Shown here in pieces: positions 30,898 through 37,726 of a stretch of 38,775 bases of DNA (positions are counted from its first letter, which is position 1; each line of letters starts with the position of its first letter). Both the position numbers and the translations under genes were made by a program. The notes beneath the pieces were generated by a model. That model was not told the origin of the DNA, did no database searches, and saw only the letters and a list, made by a program, of their open reading frames with translations. The DNA comes from Chloroflexi bacterium 13_1_40CM_65_17 (GTDB lineage Bacteria > Chloroflexota > Dormibacteria > Dormibacterales > Dormibacteraceae): NCBI GenBank assembly GCA_001917815.1, contig MNES01000028.1, forward strand, positions 1-38,775, written 5' to 3'.

Positions 30898-31793
30898 TCA
30901 GCTCGGTTTTTCGCCGCTCGCCGAAGGCGTTGCAAGGCGGCATGCTCCACATGGGCTCGCTCCGCGTCCACCACACCTATGGCGGTCGCGGCACGCCGGT
31001 GCTGTTCGTCCACGGCCTGGGCTCGTCTGGTTATCTCGAGTGGCGTTTCAACCTCGAACCTACGGCAGCCAGTCATCGCGTCTATGCACCCGACCTTCCG
31101 GGTTTCGGACGCAGCGAGAAGCCTCGCGCACGCTATGGAATTCCGTATTTCACGCGTTTCATCGAGCGCTACATGGATGGACGCGGGCTGCGCTCAGCGG
31201 CGGTCGTCGGCGCGTCTCTGGGTGGCCGAATCGCCATCGAGCTGGCGCTCAAGCACCCGCAGCGGGTGAGCAAGCTCGTGCTGGTGAACTCGCTGGGATT
31301 GGGGCGCCCGACGATTCAGCTCACCTATGGGCTCATCACGTTGCCCCGGGTAGGCGAGACGGTGATGAAGGTCGCGCGGGACGCGCTCAACTGGGTGCCA
31401 GCGCCTGTGATCCGGCGAGTGGCGGGCCGCTACGTCGGCGCCAGCGCGGATCTCAGCCGCACCATGGACGACCGCTACCTCGACAACTTGCGCGAGCTTT
31501 ACGCGGCCGAGGGCTACCACGATGCGTATCTGGCCACGGTGCGGTCGCTCGTGACGCCCCGCGCTCTGTTCGGCGCACAGTACGACGTGAGTGGACGGCT
31601 GCATGAGGTGAAGGTCCCGCTGCAGCTCATCTGGGGCGCGGACGATCCGCTTTTTCCGGTCGCGCATGCGACTCGGGCGCATGCGCTCGTCGAGCACTCG
31701 CGATTGGCCGTGATCGAGGGTGCAGGTCACACCCCGCAGGCCGAGCGGCCGGAGGAATTCAACCGCGTCCTCCACACCTTCCTCTCCGCCTAA
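30894..31793 (+). CDS. Alpha/beta hydrolase
   Basis: 299-residue alpha/beta hydrolase: LFVHGLGSSGYLEW, APDLPGFGRSEKP, nucleophile elbow VVGASLGGRIAIEL (Ser near residue 107), cap with ITLPRVGETVMK, acid IWGADDPLFPV and catalytic His in EGAGHTPQAERPEEFN. It resembles epoxide-hydrolase or MhpC-type enzymes; substrate unknown. GTG 30894 overlaps the S51 stop (GTGA); ATG 30942 would still keep the whole fold. Followed by the PlsC gene, it may act on acyl lipids, which is inference. Confidence 0.85.
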   Translation: MISSVFRRSPKALQGGMLHMGSLRVHHTYGGRGTPVLFVHGLGSSGYLEWRFNLEPTAASHRVYAPDLPGFGRSEKPRARYGIPYFTRFIERYMDGRGLRSAAVVGASLGGRIAIELALKHPQRVSKLVLVNSLGLGRPTIQLTYGLITLPRVGETVMKVARDALNWVPAPVIRRVAGRYVGASADLSRTMDDRYLDNLRELYAAEGYHDAYLATVRSLVTPRALFGAQYDVSGRLHEVKVPLQLIWGADDPLFPVAHATRAHALVEHSRLAVIEGAGHTPQAERPEEFNRVLHTFLSA

Positions 31794-32511
31794 CCCTCCT
31801 TCACAGAAGCAGTACACCGGTCCGGAGTACCGGGCGCTCGTCGCCGCCCCGCTGGACCCGCTGGTCCACGCCGACCCCAAACACCCGCCGCGCCTCTACA
31901 AGCTGATCCGCCGGATCGTCCGTTGGCTGGTGGTGCATCTCTTTCGCATCACTGTCACCGGTGTGGAGAACATCCCCTCGCCGCCGTACATAATCGCGGC
32001 CAACCATCAGGCCTGGTTCGACCCCGCCTTCATCATCGCGTTCTTTCCTGAGGCGCCGATGATCTACACGATGGCGAAACGGGAGACCGTCTTCAACCGC
32101 GCCTGGAAGCGCCGCCTACTGCCCTTGATCGGCGTGTTTCCAATTTCGCCACATCGAGGCGAGCTGGACGAGGCGGGGCTGCGCACCGTCTACCAGATCC
32201 TGGAACGCGGCGGTGTCGTCCTGATCTTTCCGGAGGGCCGCTACTCGCGGGGGCGGGCCTTGCGGCCGCTGAAGGTCGGGATCGGGCATTTCGCGCTGCA
32301 GGCCGGGGTGCCGATATCACCCGTGGCGGTGCGAGGGACAGACGTGCTGCGCCCGTTCAGCCGGGTCGATGTGTCGATCGGTCCTCCCATCCTGCCCGAC
32401 CCGCCGGCGTGGTGGTCGGTCGGACAGAAGGTCGCGCAGTTGGTCGACAACGTGCAGCGCGCGATCACCGCGGGCCTTCAGCGGCGGAGGGGCCGCCGAT
32501 CTGGGGCATAG
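31720..32511 (+). CDS. PlsC-family 1-acylglycerol-3-phosphate acyltransferase
   Basis: Acyltransferase of phospholipid synthesis. HX4D motif ANHQAWFD (H96, D101 with the long start), FPEGRYSRGRALRPLKVGIG (block III), and PISPVAVRGTD (block IV). The start is uncertain. GTG 31720 gives 263 residues but overlaps the hydrolase by 74 nt, and its first 30 residues are Ser/Pro-rich, like a frame shadow. After the hydrolase stop no ATG, GTG or TTG occurs in frame until GTG 31930/31933, which would remove the basic amphipathic segment RLYKLIRRIVRWL; the region before it looks coding. Either the overlap is real or a non-canonical codon is used, as in two other genes here. Confidence 0.82.
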   Translation: MQVTPRRPSGRRNSTASSTPSSPPNPPSQKQYTGPEYRALVAAPLDPLVHADPKHPPRLYKLIRRIVRWLVVHLFRITVTGVENIPSPPYIIAANHQAWFDPAFIIAFFPEAPMIYTMAKRETVFNRAWKRRLLPLIGVFPISPHRGELDEAGLRTVYQILERGGVVLIFPEGRYSRGRALRPLKVGIGHFALQAGVPISPVAVRGTDVLRPFSRVDVSIGPPILPDPPAWWSVGQKVAQLVDNVQRAITAGLQRRRGRRSGA

Positions 32512-32534
32512 CCCTCGGGCCTATCACCCCGTGC

Positions 32535-32540
32535 TTTAAT
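32535..32540 (+). promoter_or_regulatory. TTTAAT -10 candidate of the epimerase gene
   Basis: TTTAAT ends 9 nt before TTG 32550, in an otherwise GC-rich 38-nt gap. A GGGGG run (32543-32547) lies too close to act as a ribosome-binding site. Confidence 0.4.
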
Positions 32541-32549
32541 CCGGGGGCT

Positions 32550-33503
32550 TTGCATCTGGTCATAGGCGCGGGAGAGTTCCTGGGCAACCACGTCTCGGCG
32601 GCCCTGGCCGTCCAAGCGCCCGTGATCGAGCTGAACGCCGACGCGGACGATGAGACGCTCGGCGACGCCATAAAGTCGGTCGAGGTCGTGCACACCTGCG
32701 CGGAGACTTGGTCGCCCGCTCACCGCCTTCGATTCCGGCGAGACCCGCCGCGGCTGCTGAATCGGGTCGTCCAGGCTGCTCGCCGGGCAGGGGTTCGCCG
32801 AATCGTCCACGTTTCGACCGCAGACGTGTACGGCCCCGATCACATCGCAAAGATCACCGAGCGGTCGAAGCTACGGCCGACACATGCCTACGAGCGCCTG
32901 AAGCTGTTCGAGGAGAGCTGGTTGCTGGAGTCCACGCAGGACCTCGAGGTGGTCGTCTTGCGGCCGGCGAGAATCTTCGGCCCTGGCGAGAACTGGATGC
33001 TGCCACACCTGATGCGGTCGATGGCGCGCGGGCGAGTGTGGCTGCCTGGTGGTGGCCGCGTCATGCAGACGTTCATCGCAGCGGAGGATGTTGGTCGCGC
33101 TTGCCTGGCGGCCGCGGATCGCGGGAAGCCAGGCAAGGCTTATCTGGTCGGAGGCTTCGATGCGACCTGGCGGGAGCTTCTGGAGTCGAGCGCTCGGGCG
33201 GCTGGGGTCGGCGCCGAGATCATCAGCCTGCCCTACGACCTCGCTTACCTTCGAGCACTGACAGCGGAAGCCGCTGCCGCGGCCGGGGCGCCGGTGTGGC
33301 CCGGTGTTTTCGCGGTGGACACGATCGGAAAGCCGCACCAGGTTGACGACTCCCACTCGCGCCGCGAGCTCACGTGGTCGCCGTCGGTCGGCAGCTTCGA
33401 GCAGCTCATGCCGCAGATGGCCGCCTGGTTGTCCGAACTGCCTGGGGTCGAGGGCCGTCGCGAACCTGAGGCTATTTCACCGCCAAACAGGTCACTGTCT
33501 TAA
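32550..33503 (+). CDS. NAD-dependent epimerase/dehydratase (extended SDR)
   Basis: 317-residue extended short-chain dehydrogenase/reductase. Rossmann motif LVIGAGEFLGNHV (GxxGxxG) at the very N-terminus, VVHTCAETWSP in place of the usual HxAA, active-site HVSTADVYGP and HAYERLKLFEESW (YxxxK), then LRPARIFGPGENWMLP, FIAAEDVGRACLAA and AYLVGGFDATWREL. The start is TTG 32550; the longer open frame would place foreign sequence before the Rossmann strand. Substrate unknown (nucleotide sugar or steroid-like). The last 11 residues (from about 33472) are encoded opposite a remnant of an AsnC-type gene, so the natural C-terminus may have been replaced. Confidence 0.86.
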   Translation: MHLVIGAGEFLGNHVSAALAVQAPVIELNADADDETLGDAIKSVEVVHTCAETWSPAHRLRFRRDPPRLLNRVVQAARRAGVRRIVHVSTADVYGPDHIAKITERSKLRPTHAYERLKLFEESWLLESTQDLEVVVLRPARIFGPGENWMLPHLMRSMARGRVWLPGGGRVMQTFIAAEDVGRACLAAADRGKPGKAYLVGGFDATWRELLESSARAAGVGAEIISLPYDLAYLRALTAEAAAAAGAPVWPGVFAVDTIGKPHQVDDSHSRRELTWSPSVGSFEQLMPQMAAWLSELPGVEGRREPEAISPPNRSLS

Positions 33504-33582
33504 AGACGCCGTCGATGAACGCGGTGAGGCAGGCCTCCCCGCGGCACTCCCCGCCACGCTGGGAGACATCTTGTAGGAGCAC
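33472..33582 (-). pseudogene. Remnant of a second RAM/AsnC-type gene
   Basis: On minus, codons 33516-33472 read IDGVFKTVTCLAVK and TAG, identical in amino acids to the C-terminus of the intact gene at 33642, yet 10 of the 14 sense codons differ, all synonymously. Upstream of IDGV the similarity stops; the frame stays open to GTG 33582 (VLLQDVSQRGGECRGEACLTAF), which bears no likeness to the paralogue. It overlaps the epimerase 3' end. So it is either the end of an old paralogue or a short fusion gene. Confidence 0.65.
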
Positions 33583-33641
33583 GCTTGGGTGACGGCCGGA
33601 ATAAATCCGCCTTGCTGGCGACCTTTGGTCTGATTAAGGAG

Positions 33642-33869
33642 CTACTTGACGGCGAGGCAGGTGACGGTTTTGAACACGCCGTCGATTTTCTGGATCTTGT
33701 CGACGATCAATGACCCAATCGAGTTGACATCGGGGGCCTCACATACTGCGATGACGTCGTATTCGCCCGTGATCGCGTCGGCCGCCGTGATGCCTCTGAC
33801 GCCTTCCATCTTCTTGGCGACCTCGAGCGCTCGACCAGGCGACGCGTTGATCAGGACATAAGCCTTCAT
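33642..33869 (-). CDS. Stand-alone AsnC/Lrp ligand-binding (RAM) domain protein
   Basis: 75-residue protein made only of the Lrp/AsnC C-terminal effector domain: MKAYVLINASPGRALEVAKK, GITAADAITGEYDVIAVCEA and SIGSLIVDKIQKIDGVFKT. No DNA-binding helix-turn-helix. Such stand-alone RAM proteins bind amino acids and form ring oligomers; they may join with full Lrp proteins or modulate enzymes. It lies 50 bp downstream of the threonine dehydratase stop on the same strand, and that enzyme lacks its own ACT regulatory domain, so amino-acid-dependent control of it is a fair guess. No strong promoter is seen just before ATG 33869. Confidence 0.88.
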   Translation of the reverse strand: MKAYVLINASPGRALEVAKKMEGVRGITAADAITGEYDVIAVCEAPDVNSIGSLIVDKIQKIDGVFKTVTCLAVK

Positions 33870-33919
33870 TCGCCTACCCCAAAATCCAGCGGTCGGAAAA
33901 CGGAATCAGCGTAACTCCC

Positions 33920-34903
33920 TCAGCGCGACTTGAGGGCGCGAATCATCACCTCGTCGGTGACGTTCGCTCCCGACAGGATGACGGCCACTTTCTCGTTGGG
34001 GGTAGGGCGGTAGTGGTATAGGAGCGCCGCGATCGCGGCAGCTCCCGCGGGCTCGGCGAGCAGATGCTCCCACTCGAAGACGAGCCTGATCGCTCGCAGC
34101 ATCTCCGAGTCCTCCACAACCACCACATCGTCCACGTATCTCTTGGCCAGCTCGAACGTGAGCTTTCCCGGAGCCGAGGCAGCCAGCCCGTCCGCGATGG
34201 TGTTCACGCGGTCGAGCGTGACGATGCGCCCCGCATCCAGCGAGCGACGCATGCCGTCGGCGCCGGTTGGCTCCGCACCGATCACCTTCACATGGGGCCG
34301 CTTCTCCTTCAGGTAGAGCGCGATGCCGCCGATCAGTCCGCCCCCGCCGATGGGCACCAGAACGGTGTCGACGTCGGCGAGGTCCTGCAGCAGCTCGACG
34401 GCGATCGTTCCTTGGCCCGCGATCACGTCCGGGTCGTCGAACGCGTGCACGAAGGTCGCCCCGCCTCGCTCCTGGTGGCGCATCGCCTCGAGGAACGCGT
34501 CGTTGTAGTTGCGGCCGGCGGGAACGACCTCCGCCCCAAGGCGTCGAATTGCTTCGACCTTGAGCTGGTTGGCGGTCTCCGGGACGTAGACGGTGGCGGG
34601 AATCTTGAAGGCGGCCGCCGCGTACGCCACGCCCTGGCCGTGGTTGCCGGCCGATGCGGTGATGACGCCACGCGAGCGCTCCTCGGGATGGAGCCGCATG
34701 ACCTTGGTGAGGGCGCCACGCACCTTGAAAGCGCGGATCGGCTGGATCGACTCGACCTTGATGTGAACGTAGCAGCGCGCCTTGTCGGTGAAAGCGCGTG
34801 AATACTGCAGAGGAGTGGGGCGGAGGTGCTGGGCGATATCCCGCGCAGCCGCCTCGACGGAGGCGGGCGTGATACCAATCCTTTCGGACTCGACTTCCCT
34901 CAA
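33920..34903 (-). CDS. Threonine/serine dehydratase, PLP-dependent, no ACT domain
   Basis: 327-residue fold-type II PLP enzyme (TdcB/IlvA catalytic core) turning threonine to 2-oxobutyrate or serine to pyruvate. Motifs: RPTPLQYSRAF, the PLP lysine in IRAFKVRGALTKV (commonly SFKxRGA), ITASAGNHGQGVAYAA, TYNEA-like NYNDAFLEA, VPIGGGGLIGG (phosphate loop) and VILSGANVTDE (usually SGGN). The regulatory ACT domain of biosynthetic IlvA is absent. The frame is open to 35155, but the extra 84 residues lie opposite a small plus-strand gene and look non-coding; TTG 34903 gives the family length, with TATCAT (34919-34914) 10 nt upstream. The stand-alone RAM gene follows on the same strand. Confidence 0.9.
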   Translation of the reverse strand: MREVESERIGITPASVEAAARDIAQHLRPTPLQYSRAFTDKARCYVHIKVESIQPIRAFKVRGALTKVMRLHPEERSRGVITASAGNHGQGVAYAAAAFKIPATVYVPETANQLKVEAIRRLGAEVVPAGRNYNDAFLEAMRHQERGGATFVHAFDDPDVIAGQGTIAVELLQDLADVDTVLVPIGGGGLIGGIALYLKEKRPHVKVIGAEPTGADGMRRSLDAGRIVTLDRVNTIADGLAASAPGKLTFELAKRYVDDVVVVEDSEMLRAIRLVFEWEHLLAEPAGAAAIAALLYHYRPTPNEKVAVILSGANVTDEVMIRALKSR

Positions 34904-34911
34904 CGCTCGGT

Positions 34912-34919
34912 CAATGATA
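34912..34919. promoter_or_regulatory. Overlapping divergent -10 boxes, dehydratase / 54-aa gene
   Basis: AATGATAG reads TATCAT on minus (34919-34914), 10 nt before TTG 34903, and AATGAT on plus (34912-34917), 7 nt before ATG 34925. As with the kinase/receiver pair, both starts seem leaderless and compete for one site. Confidence 0.4.
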
Positions 34920-34924
34920 GGTGC

Positions 34925-35089
34925 ATGTCTGACGACCTTGACCGGATCGAACCGCGAGAAAGCGCACACGTAAAAGCTCGTGACAAAAAGGTGCGGGGAC
35001 CGAAGGTGATTGCCGTCAACCCCGGTCTGAAGAAGCTTGCCCTCCACATCGCCGGCAAGCGGAAGAAACCAAAACCGAAACCGACCTAA
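34925..35089 (+). CDS. Small basic protein, 54 aa
   Basis: I do not recognise it. It begins MSDDLDRIEPRESAHVKARD and continues KKVRGPKVIAVNPGLKKLAL, ending in a run of lysine and proline (KRKKPKPKP). The acidic N-terminus and strongly basic tail suggest nucleic-acid or ribosome binding, which is inference from charge only. Divergent from the dehydratase gene with 21 nt between starts; its TAA is shared in CTAA with the convergent thioesterase gene. AGGTG 2 nt before the ATG is too close for a Shine-Dalgarno. Confidence 0.55.
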   Translation: MSDDLDRIEPRESAHVKARDKKVRGPKVIAVNPGLKKLALHIAGKRKKPKPKPT

Positions 35090-35451
35090 AAATCGGCGGG
35101 GACGATCGCTCGCTTGTGGGTGCCAGACCCCAACAGCAGCTCGCCCTGGTGGCACGCGACGTCGAAGTAGAGCTTGTTGCCCTTGACGTCGGTCAGCCTG
35201 GAAGTGACCACGATCGTGCTCCCTGGCGCGGCCGGCGCCAGGTGGCGGACGTGCACCTCATAGCCGACGGTCGTGTGGCCTTCGGGGAGCAGATCCTCGA
35301 CCGATTTGTGGCTGGCGCCCTCCATCAAGCCGATCATCGCGGGCGTCGCAAAAACGCCCCTTCCCCCCACATGCATGGTGATCAGCCGGTCGTCGACGAC
35401 GCGCTCCAGGCGGCCCTCGAGGCCGGGAGCTATGCGATTGGTGGTACTCAC
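35086..35451 (-). CDS. FlK-like hotdog thioesterase
   Basis: 121-residue hotdog-fold protein resembling fluoroacetyl-CoA thioesterase FlK and its housekeeping relatives. The motif VFATPAMIGLMEGAS supplies the conserved Thr and Glu, and GYEVHVRHLAPAAPGSTIVV the His of the catalytic triad; DVKGNKLYFDVACHQGELLL and GSGTHKRAIV end the fold. Fluoroacetate specificity cannot be inferred; most relatives act on unknown acyl-CoAs. GTG 35451 has CAATCT 5 nt upstream on minus. Divergent from galU. Confidence 0.83.
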   Translation of the reverse strand: MSTTNRIAPGLEGRLERVVDDRLITMHVGGRGVFATPAMIGLMEGASHKSVEDLLPEGHTTVGYEVHVRHLAPAAPGSTIVVTSRLTDVKGNKLYFDVACHQGELLLGSGTHKRAIVPADF

Positions 35452-35647
35452 CGTTTAGATTGTGCTCAATGACGTTGTGGTCGCGAACGGAGAGCCGCGC
35501 CGGATCTTTGGCGTCTAGGCACCCCATCTGCGACGTCGCCTCCTGCGCGCGCGCAGTCGCGCATGGACGATGCGCTCCCTTGCGTGCTCGTCGGCTCCTT
35601 GCATCTGGGGCGCCGATCCACCAAATCTCTCGTCGCAGCCTCCGTTC
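35452..35647. other. 196-bp divergent intergenic region, thioesterase / galU
   Basis: No gene is convincing here. Visible items: CAATCT for the minus gene at the left end, a perfect 14-bp palindrome CTGCGCGCGCGCAG at 35543-35556, and no clear -10 or Shine-Dalgarno for galU. A plus-strand frame is open from 35570, but its residues look non-coding. Confidence 0.5.
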
Positions 35648-36535
35648 GTGACCACCGGCCGGGTACGTAAAGCCATTTTCCCGGCCGCCGGTCTGGGCAC
35701 GCGTTTCCTGCCGGTCACGAAGGCTCAGCCGAAAGAGATGCTGCCGCTCGTCGACAAGCCGACCATCCAGTACGGCGTCGAGGAGGCGATCGCGAGCGGG
35801 ATCGAAGAGGTGATCATGGTCACCGGCGGCGGCAAGCGCGCCATCGTCGACCACTTCGACCGATCTCTCGAGCTCGAGCACTACCTGCGTCTTCGGGGAC
35901 GTCAGGATCTCTTGACCATCCTCAATCAGGTCGATGAGTTGAGTGATCGGGTCCGGATCGTCTATACGCAGCAGAAAGAGCCGCTCGGATTGGGCCATGC
36001 TGTGTGGACGGCTAGCAAATTGGTCGAAGGCGAGGCATGTGCCGTGCTGCTCGCCGACGACGTCATCCTCGGCGACGCCGAGCCATGCTTGAAGCAGCTC
36101 ATCGACGCCCATCGACAGACAGGCGCCACGGTGCTTGCGGTACGCCGTTTTCCCAGGGACCAGGTCGGGCGGTATGGGGTGGTCGTAACAAGCGGAGCCA
36201 AGGGGCGCCTGCACACCGTGACCGACATGGTCGAAAAGCCAAAGCCGGGTACCGAGCCCTCCGATCTCGCCATCCTCGGCCGTTATGTGCTCGCCCCTGC
36301 GGTCTTCGACGAGCTCGAACGCGCCTCGCCGGGGGCAGGTTCCGAGATCCAGCTCACCGATGCCATCATGCGCACCGTCGGCAAGCACCCGGTGGTCGCG
36401 ATCGAGTTCGAGGGCGACTACTACGACACCGGCACCGTCGCGGGCTACTTGCGTGCAAATCTGACGCTTGCGATGCGGCGGGAAGGCCTTCGGGAGCAGC
36501 TGACGCCTCTTCTCCGTGAGCTGCTCGGGGAGTAG
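35648..36535 (+). CDS. galU: UTP--glucose-1-phosphate uridylyltransferase
   Basis: 295-residue GalU making UDP-glucose for cell-envelope and storage glycans. Signature AIFPAAGLGTRFLPVTKAQP directly at the N-terminus, KEMLPLVDKPTIQYGVEEA, MVTGGGKRAIVDHFD, QKEPLGLGHAVWTA, VLLADDVILG (metal Asp), VTDMVEKPKPGTEPSDLAI, GRYVLAP, EIQLTDAI and FEGDYYDTGTVAGYLRA. GTG 35648 gives the usual length of about 290-300. No obvious promoter or ribosome-binding site is seen. Confidence 0.96.
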   Translation: MTTGRVRKAIFPAAGLGTRFLPVTKAQPKEMLPLVDKPTIQYGVEEAIASGIEEVIMVTGGGKRAIVDHFDRSLELEHYLRLRGRQDLLTILNQVDELSDRVRIVYTQQKEPLGLGHAVWTASKLVEGEACAVLLADDVILGDAEPCLKQLIDAHRQTGATVLAVRRFPRDQVGRYGVVVTSGAKGRLHTVTDMVEKPKPGTEPSDLAILGRYVLAPAVFDELERASPGAGSEIQLTDAIMRTVGKHPVVAIEFEGDYYDTGTVAGYLRANLTLAMRREGLREQLTPLLRELLGE

Positions 36536-36629
36536 CGCCGCCGCCTGCGGCTCAGGTTGGAGGGCTATAGCAGGTGGCTATACTTGGAATACGCTCTATG
36601 AGCCGAATGCCCGCCCGAGTGAATTACCT

Positions 36630-36902
36630 ATGGCTGTATCAGGACGAAGAAGGTTCGACGACGACAAGGTTGTCAAGTACGAGACCGCGGAGAAGGACTT
36701 CGAGGTCGAGGTTTCGCGCACCCTCAATAAGTGGTGCGTCACCGTCTATCAGATGCCGGACCGGCAGATCCTGGTCCAGGACTTCTTTCCGGAGCGCTGG
36801 AAGGCGCTCGCACGAGCGCAGGACTTCATCCGGCTCCTGAACCAGCGCAAGAAGAAGGAAGAGGAAGGGCTCGCCGGCTCCCGCGACGACGACGACTACT
36901 AG
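36630..36902 (+). CDS. Hypothetical protein, 90 aa
   Basis: Unrecognised small protein: basic N-terminus (MAVSGRRRFDDDKVVKYETA), a central alpha/beta part (VTVYQMPDRQILVQDFFPER, then KALARAQDFIRLLNQ) and a charged tail (RKKKEEEGLAG...DDDDY). No membrane segment. ATG 36630 is the first sensible start; the frame before it codes Ser/Cys-rich shadow. A TATACT at about 36579-36584 is a possible promoter with a 40-nt leader. The YQMPDRQILVQDFF region looks conserved-domain-like, but I cannot name it. Confidence 0.6.
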   Translation: MAVSGRRRFDDDKVVKYETAEKDFEVEVSRTLNKWCVTVYQMPDRQILVQDFFPERWKALARAQDFIRLLNQRKKKEEEGLAGSRDDDDY

Positions 36903-36909
36903 CTCTCGC

Positions 36910-36915
36910 TAGAAT
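36910..36915 (+). promoter_or_regulatory. TAGAAT -10 candidate of the 60-aa membrane gene
   Basis: TAGAAT ends 9 nt before GTG 36925 and starts 7 nt after the previous stop. No Shine-Dalgarno. Confidence 0.4.
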
Positions 36916-36924
36916 TCAGCGCTC

Positions 36925-37107
36925 GTGAACTGGACCTTCGTGCGGCGGGAGTGGGGTGCCGTGACCTTTGTGCTGACCGTCATCGTCGGCATGGTCGTAG
37001 TGCCGCTCGCTCTCTACTTCACCAACCAGGGTCCGAGCCCAGTGCCCATAACCGGCACCCCGACCCCGACCGTGAGCAGCGCTCGCGCGAGCGGCGCCTC
37101 GCCTTAG
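36925..37107 (+). CDS. Small single-span membrane protein, 60 aa
   Basis: MNWTFVRREWGAVTFVLTVI and VGMVVVPLALYF form a short basic N-terminus and one TM helix (about residues 11-32), followed by a Pro/Thr/Ser-rich outer tail (NQGPSPVPITGTPTPTVSS). Unknown family. The GTG start has TAGAAT 9 nt upstream. The 3' end contains a perfect palindrome CGCTCGCGCGAGCG (37080-37093) inside the coding part. Confidence 0.55.
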   Translation: MNWTFVRREWGAVTFVLTVIVGMVVVPLALYFTNQGPSPVPITGTPTPTVSSARASGASP

Positions 37108-37117
37108 CCGTTCGGCG

Positions 37118-37657
37118 CTAGCCGGCGAGTTGCCAGAGGAGGCGGTCGCCGTTGGATCGCACGATGTCGTCGAGCGGCAGCACGATGTCCGCGATCGACT
37201 CACTCTTGGTGCTGACCCGCATCTCGATCACATCGGCCAAACGCAGCCGCGCTGTCTCCGCGCAGTCACGCAGGAAAGTGAAGACCACCGGGCGCACCAG
37301 GTTCAGGACGTAGGAGGTGTGGACGGGCTCTCCGTCGGAGAGCGTTTGCCCGGCCAGGCTGCGGTCGCGGAACGCGAGCACGACGACTTCGTCGCTCAGC
37401 ATTACCGGGTCGCTCCACGTATATGCTGTGCCCTCGATCCCCCGGAGCAGCTGAAGCAGCTCGGCGAGCCGACGCATCGGCGGAGGTGGTCCCTCGATCA
37501 GCAGGGGTATGTCACGCAGTGGCTCCTGGAAGTGCTGGGACCGGTACTGGGCGGTAAAGCCCAGGTCGGAAATGCCGGCGAAGGGTCCCGGGACCTTTAT
37601 CGTCATCTCCGACAGGGGTTGGTTGGTGGAACGCATGCTTTTGCCGCCGCCTCTCAT
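37118..37657 (-). CDS. Hypothetical protein, about 179 aa
   Basis: Unrecognised soluble protein. The core begins MTIKVPGPFAGISDLGFTAQ (residue 18 on) and includes RRLAELLQLLRGIEGTAYTW, VMLSDEVVVLAFRD, VVFTFLRDCAETARLRLADV and IADIVLPLDDIVRSNGDRLL. The alternating strand/helix pattern suggests a compact alpha/beta fold; no catalytic motif is obvious. ATG 37657 is the longest start; ATG 37636 (MRSTNQ) and ATG 37606 (MTIKVP) are alternatives. It is convergent with the 60-aa gene (10-bp gap) and divergent from the CoA-transferase gene. Confidence 0.65.
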   Translation of the reverse strand: MRGGGKSMRSTNQPLSEMTIKVPGPFAGISDLGFTAQYRSQHFQEPLRDIPLLIEGPPPPMRRLAELLQLLRGIEGTAYTWSDPVMLSDEVVVLAFRDRSLAGQTLSDGEPVHTSYVLNLVRPVVFTFLRDCAETARLRLADVIEMRVSTKSESIADIVLPLDDIVRSNGDRLLWQLAG

Positions 37658-37726
37658 GACCTATTAACGCACGGACTCCCTACAAGTGTCTCCATCCATA
37701 CGGGTGAATGAGAATTGAGCCTCGAG

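Noticed and set aside
34904-35155. 84-residue N-terminal extension of the threonine dehydratase
   Set aside because: Exceeds family length, lies opposite the 54-aa gene and looks non-coding; TTG 34903 fits better.
35543-35556. 14-bp palindrome CTGCGCGCGCGCAG as an operator
   Set aside because: Alternating GC runs give such palindromes by chance in GC-rich DNA; no second site or promoter is near.
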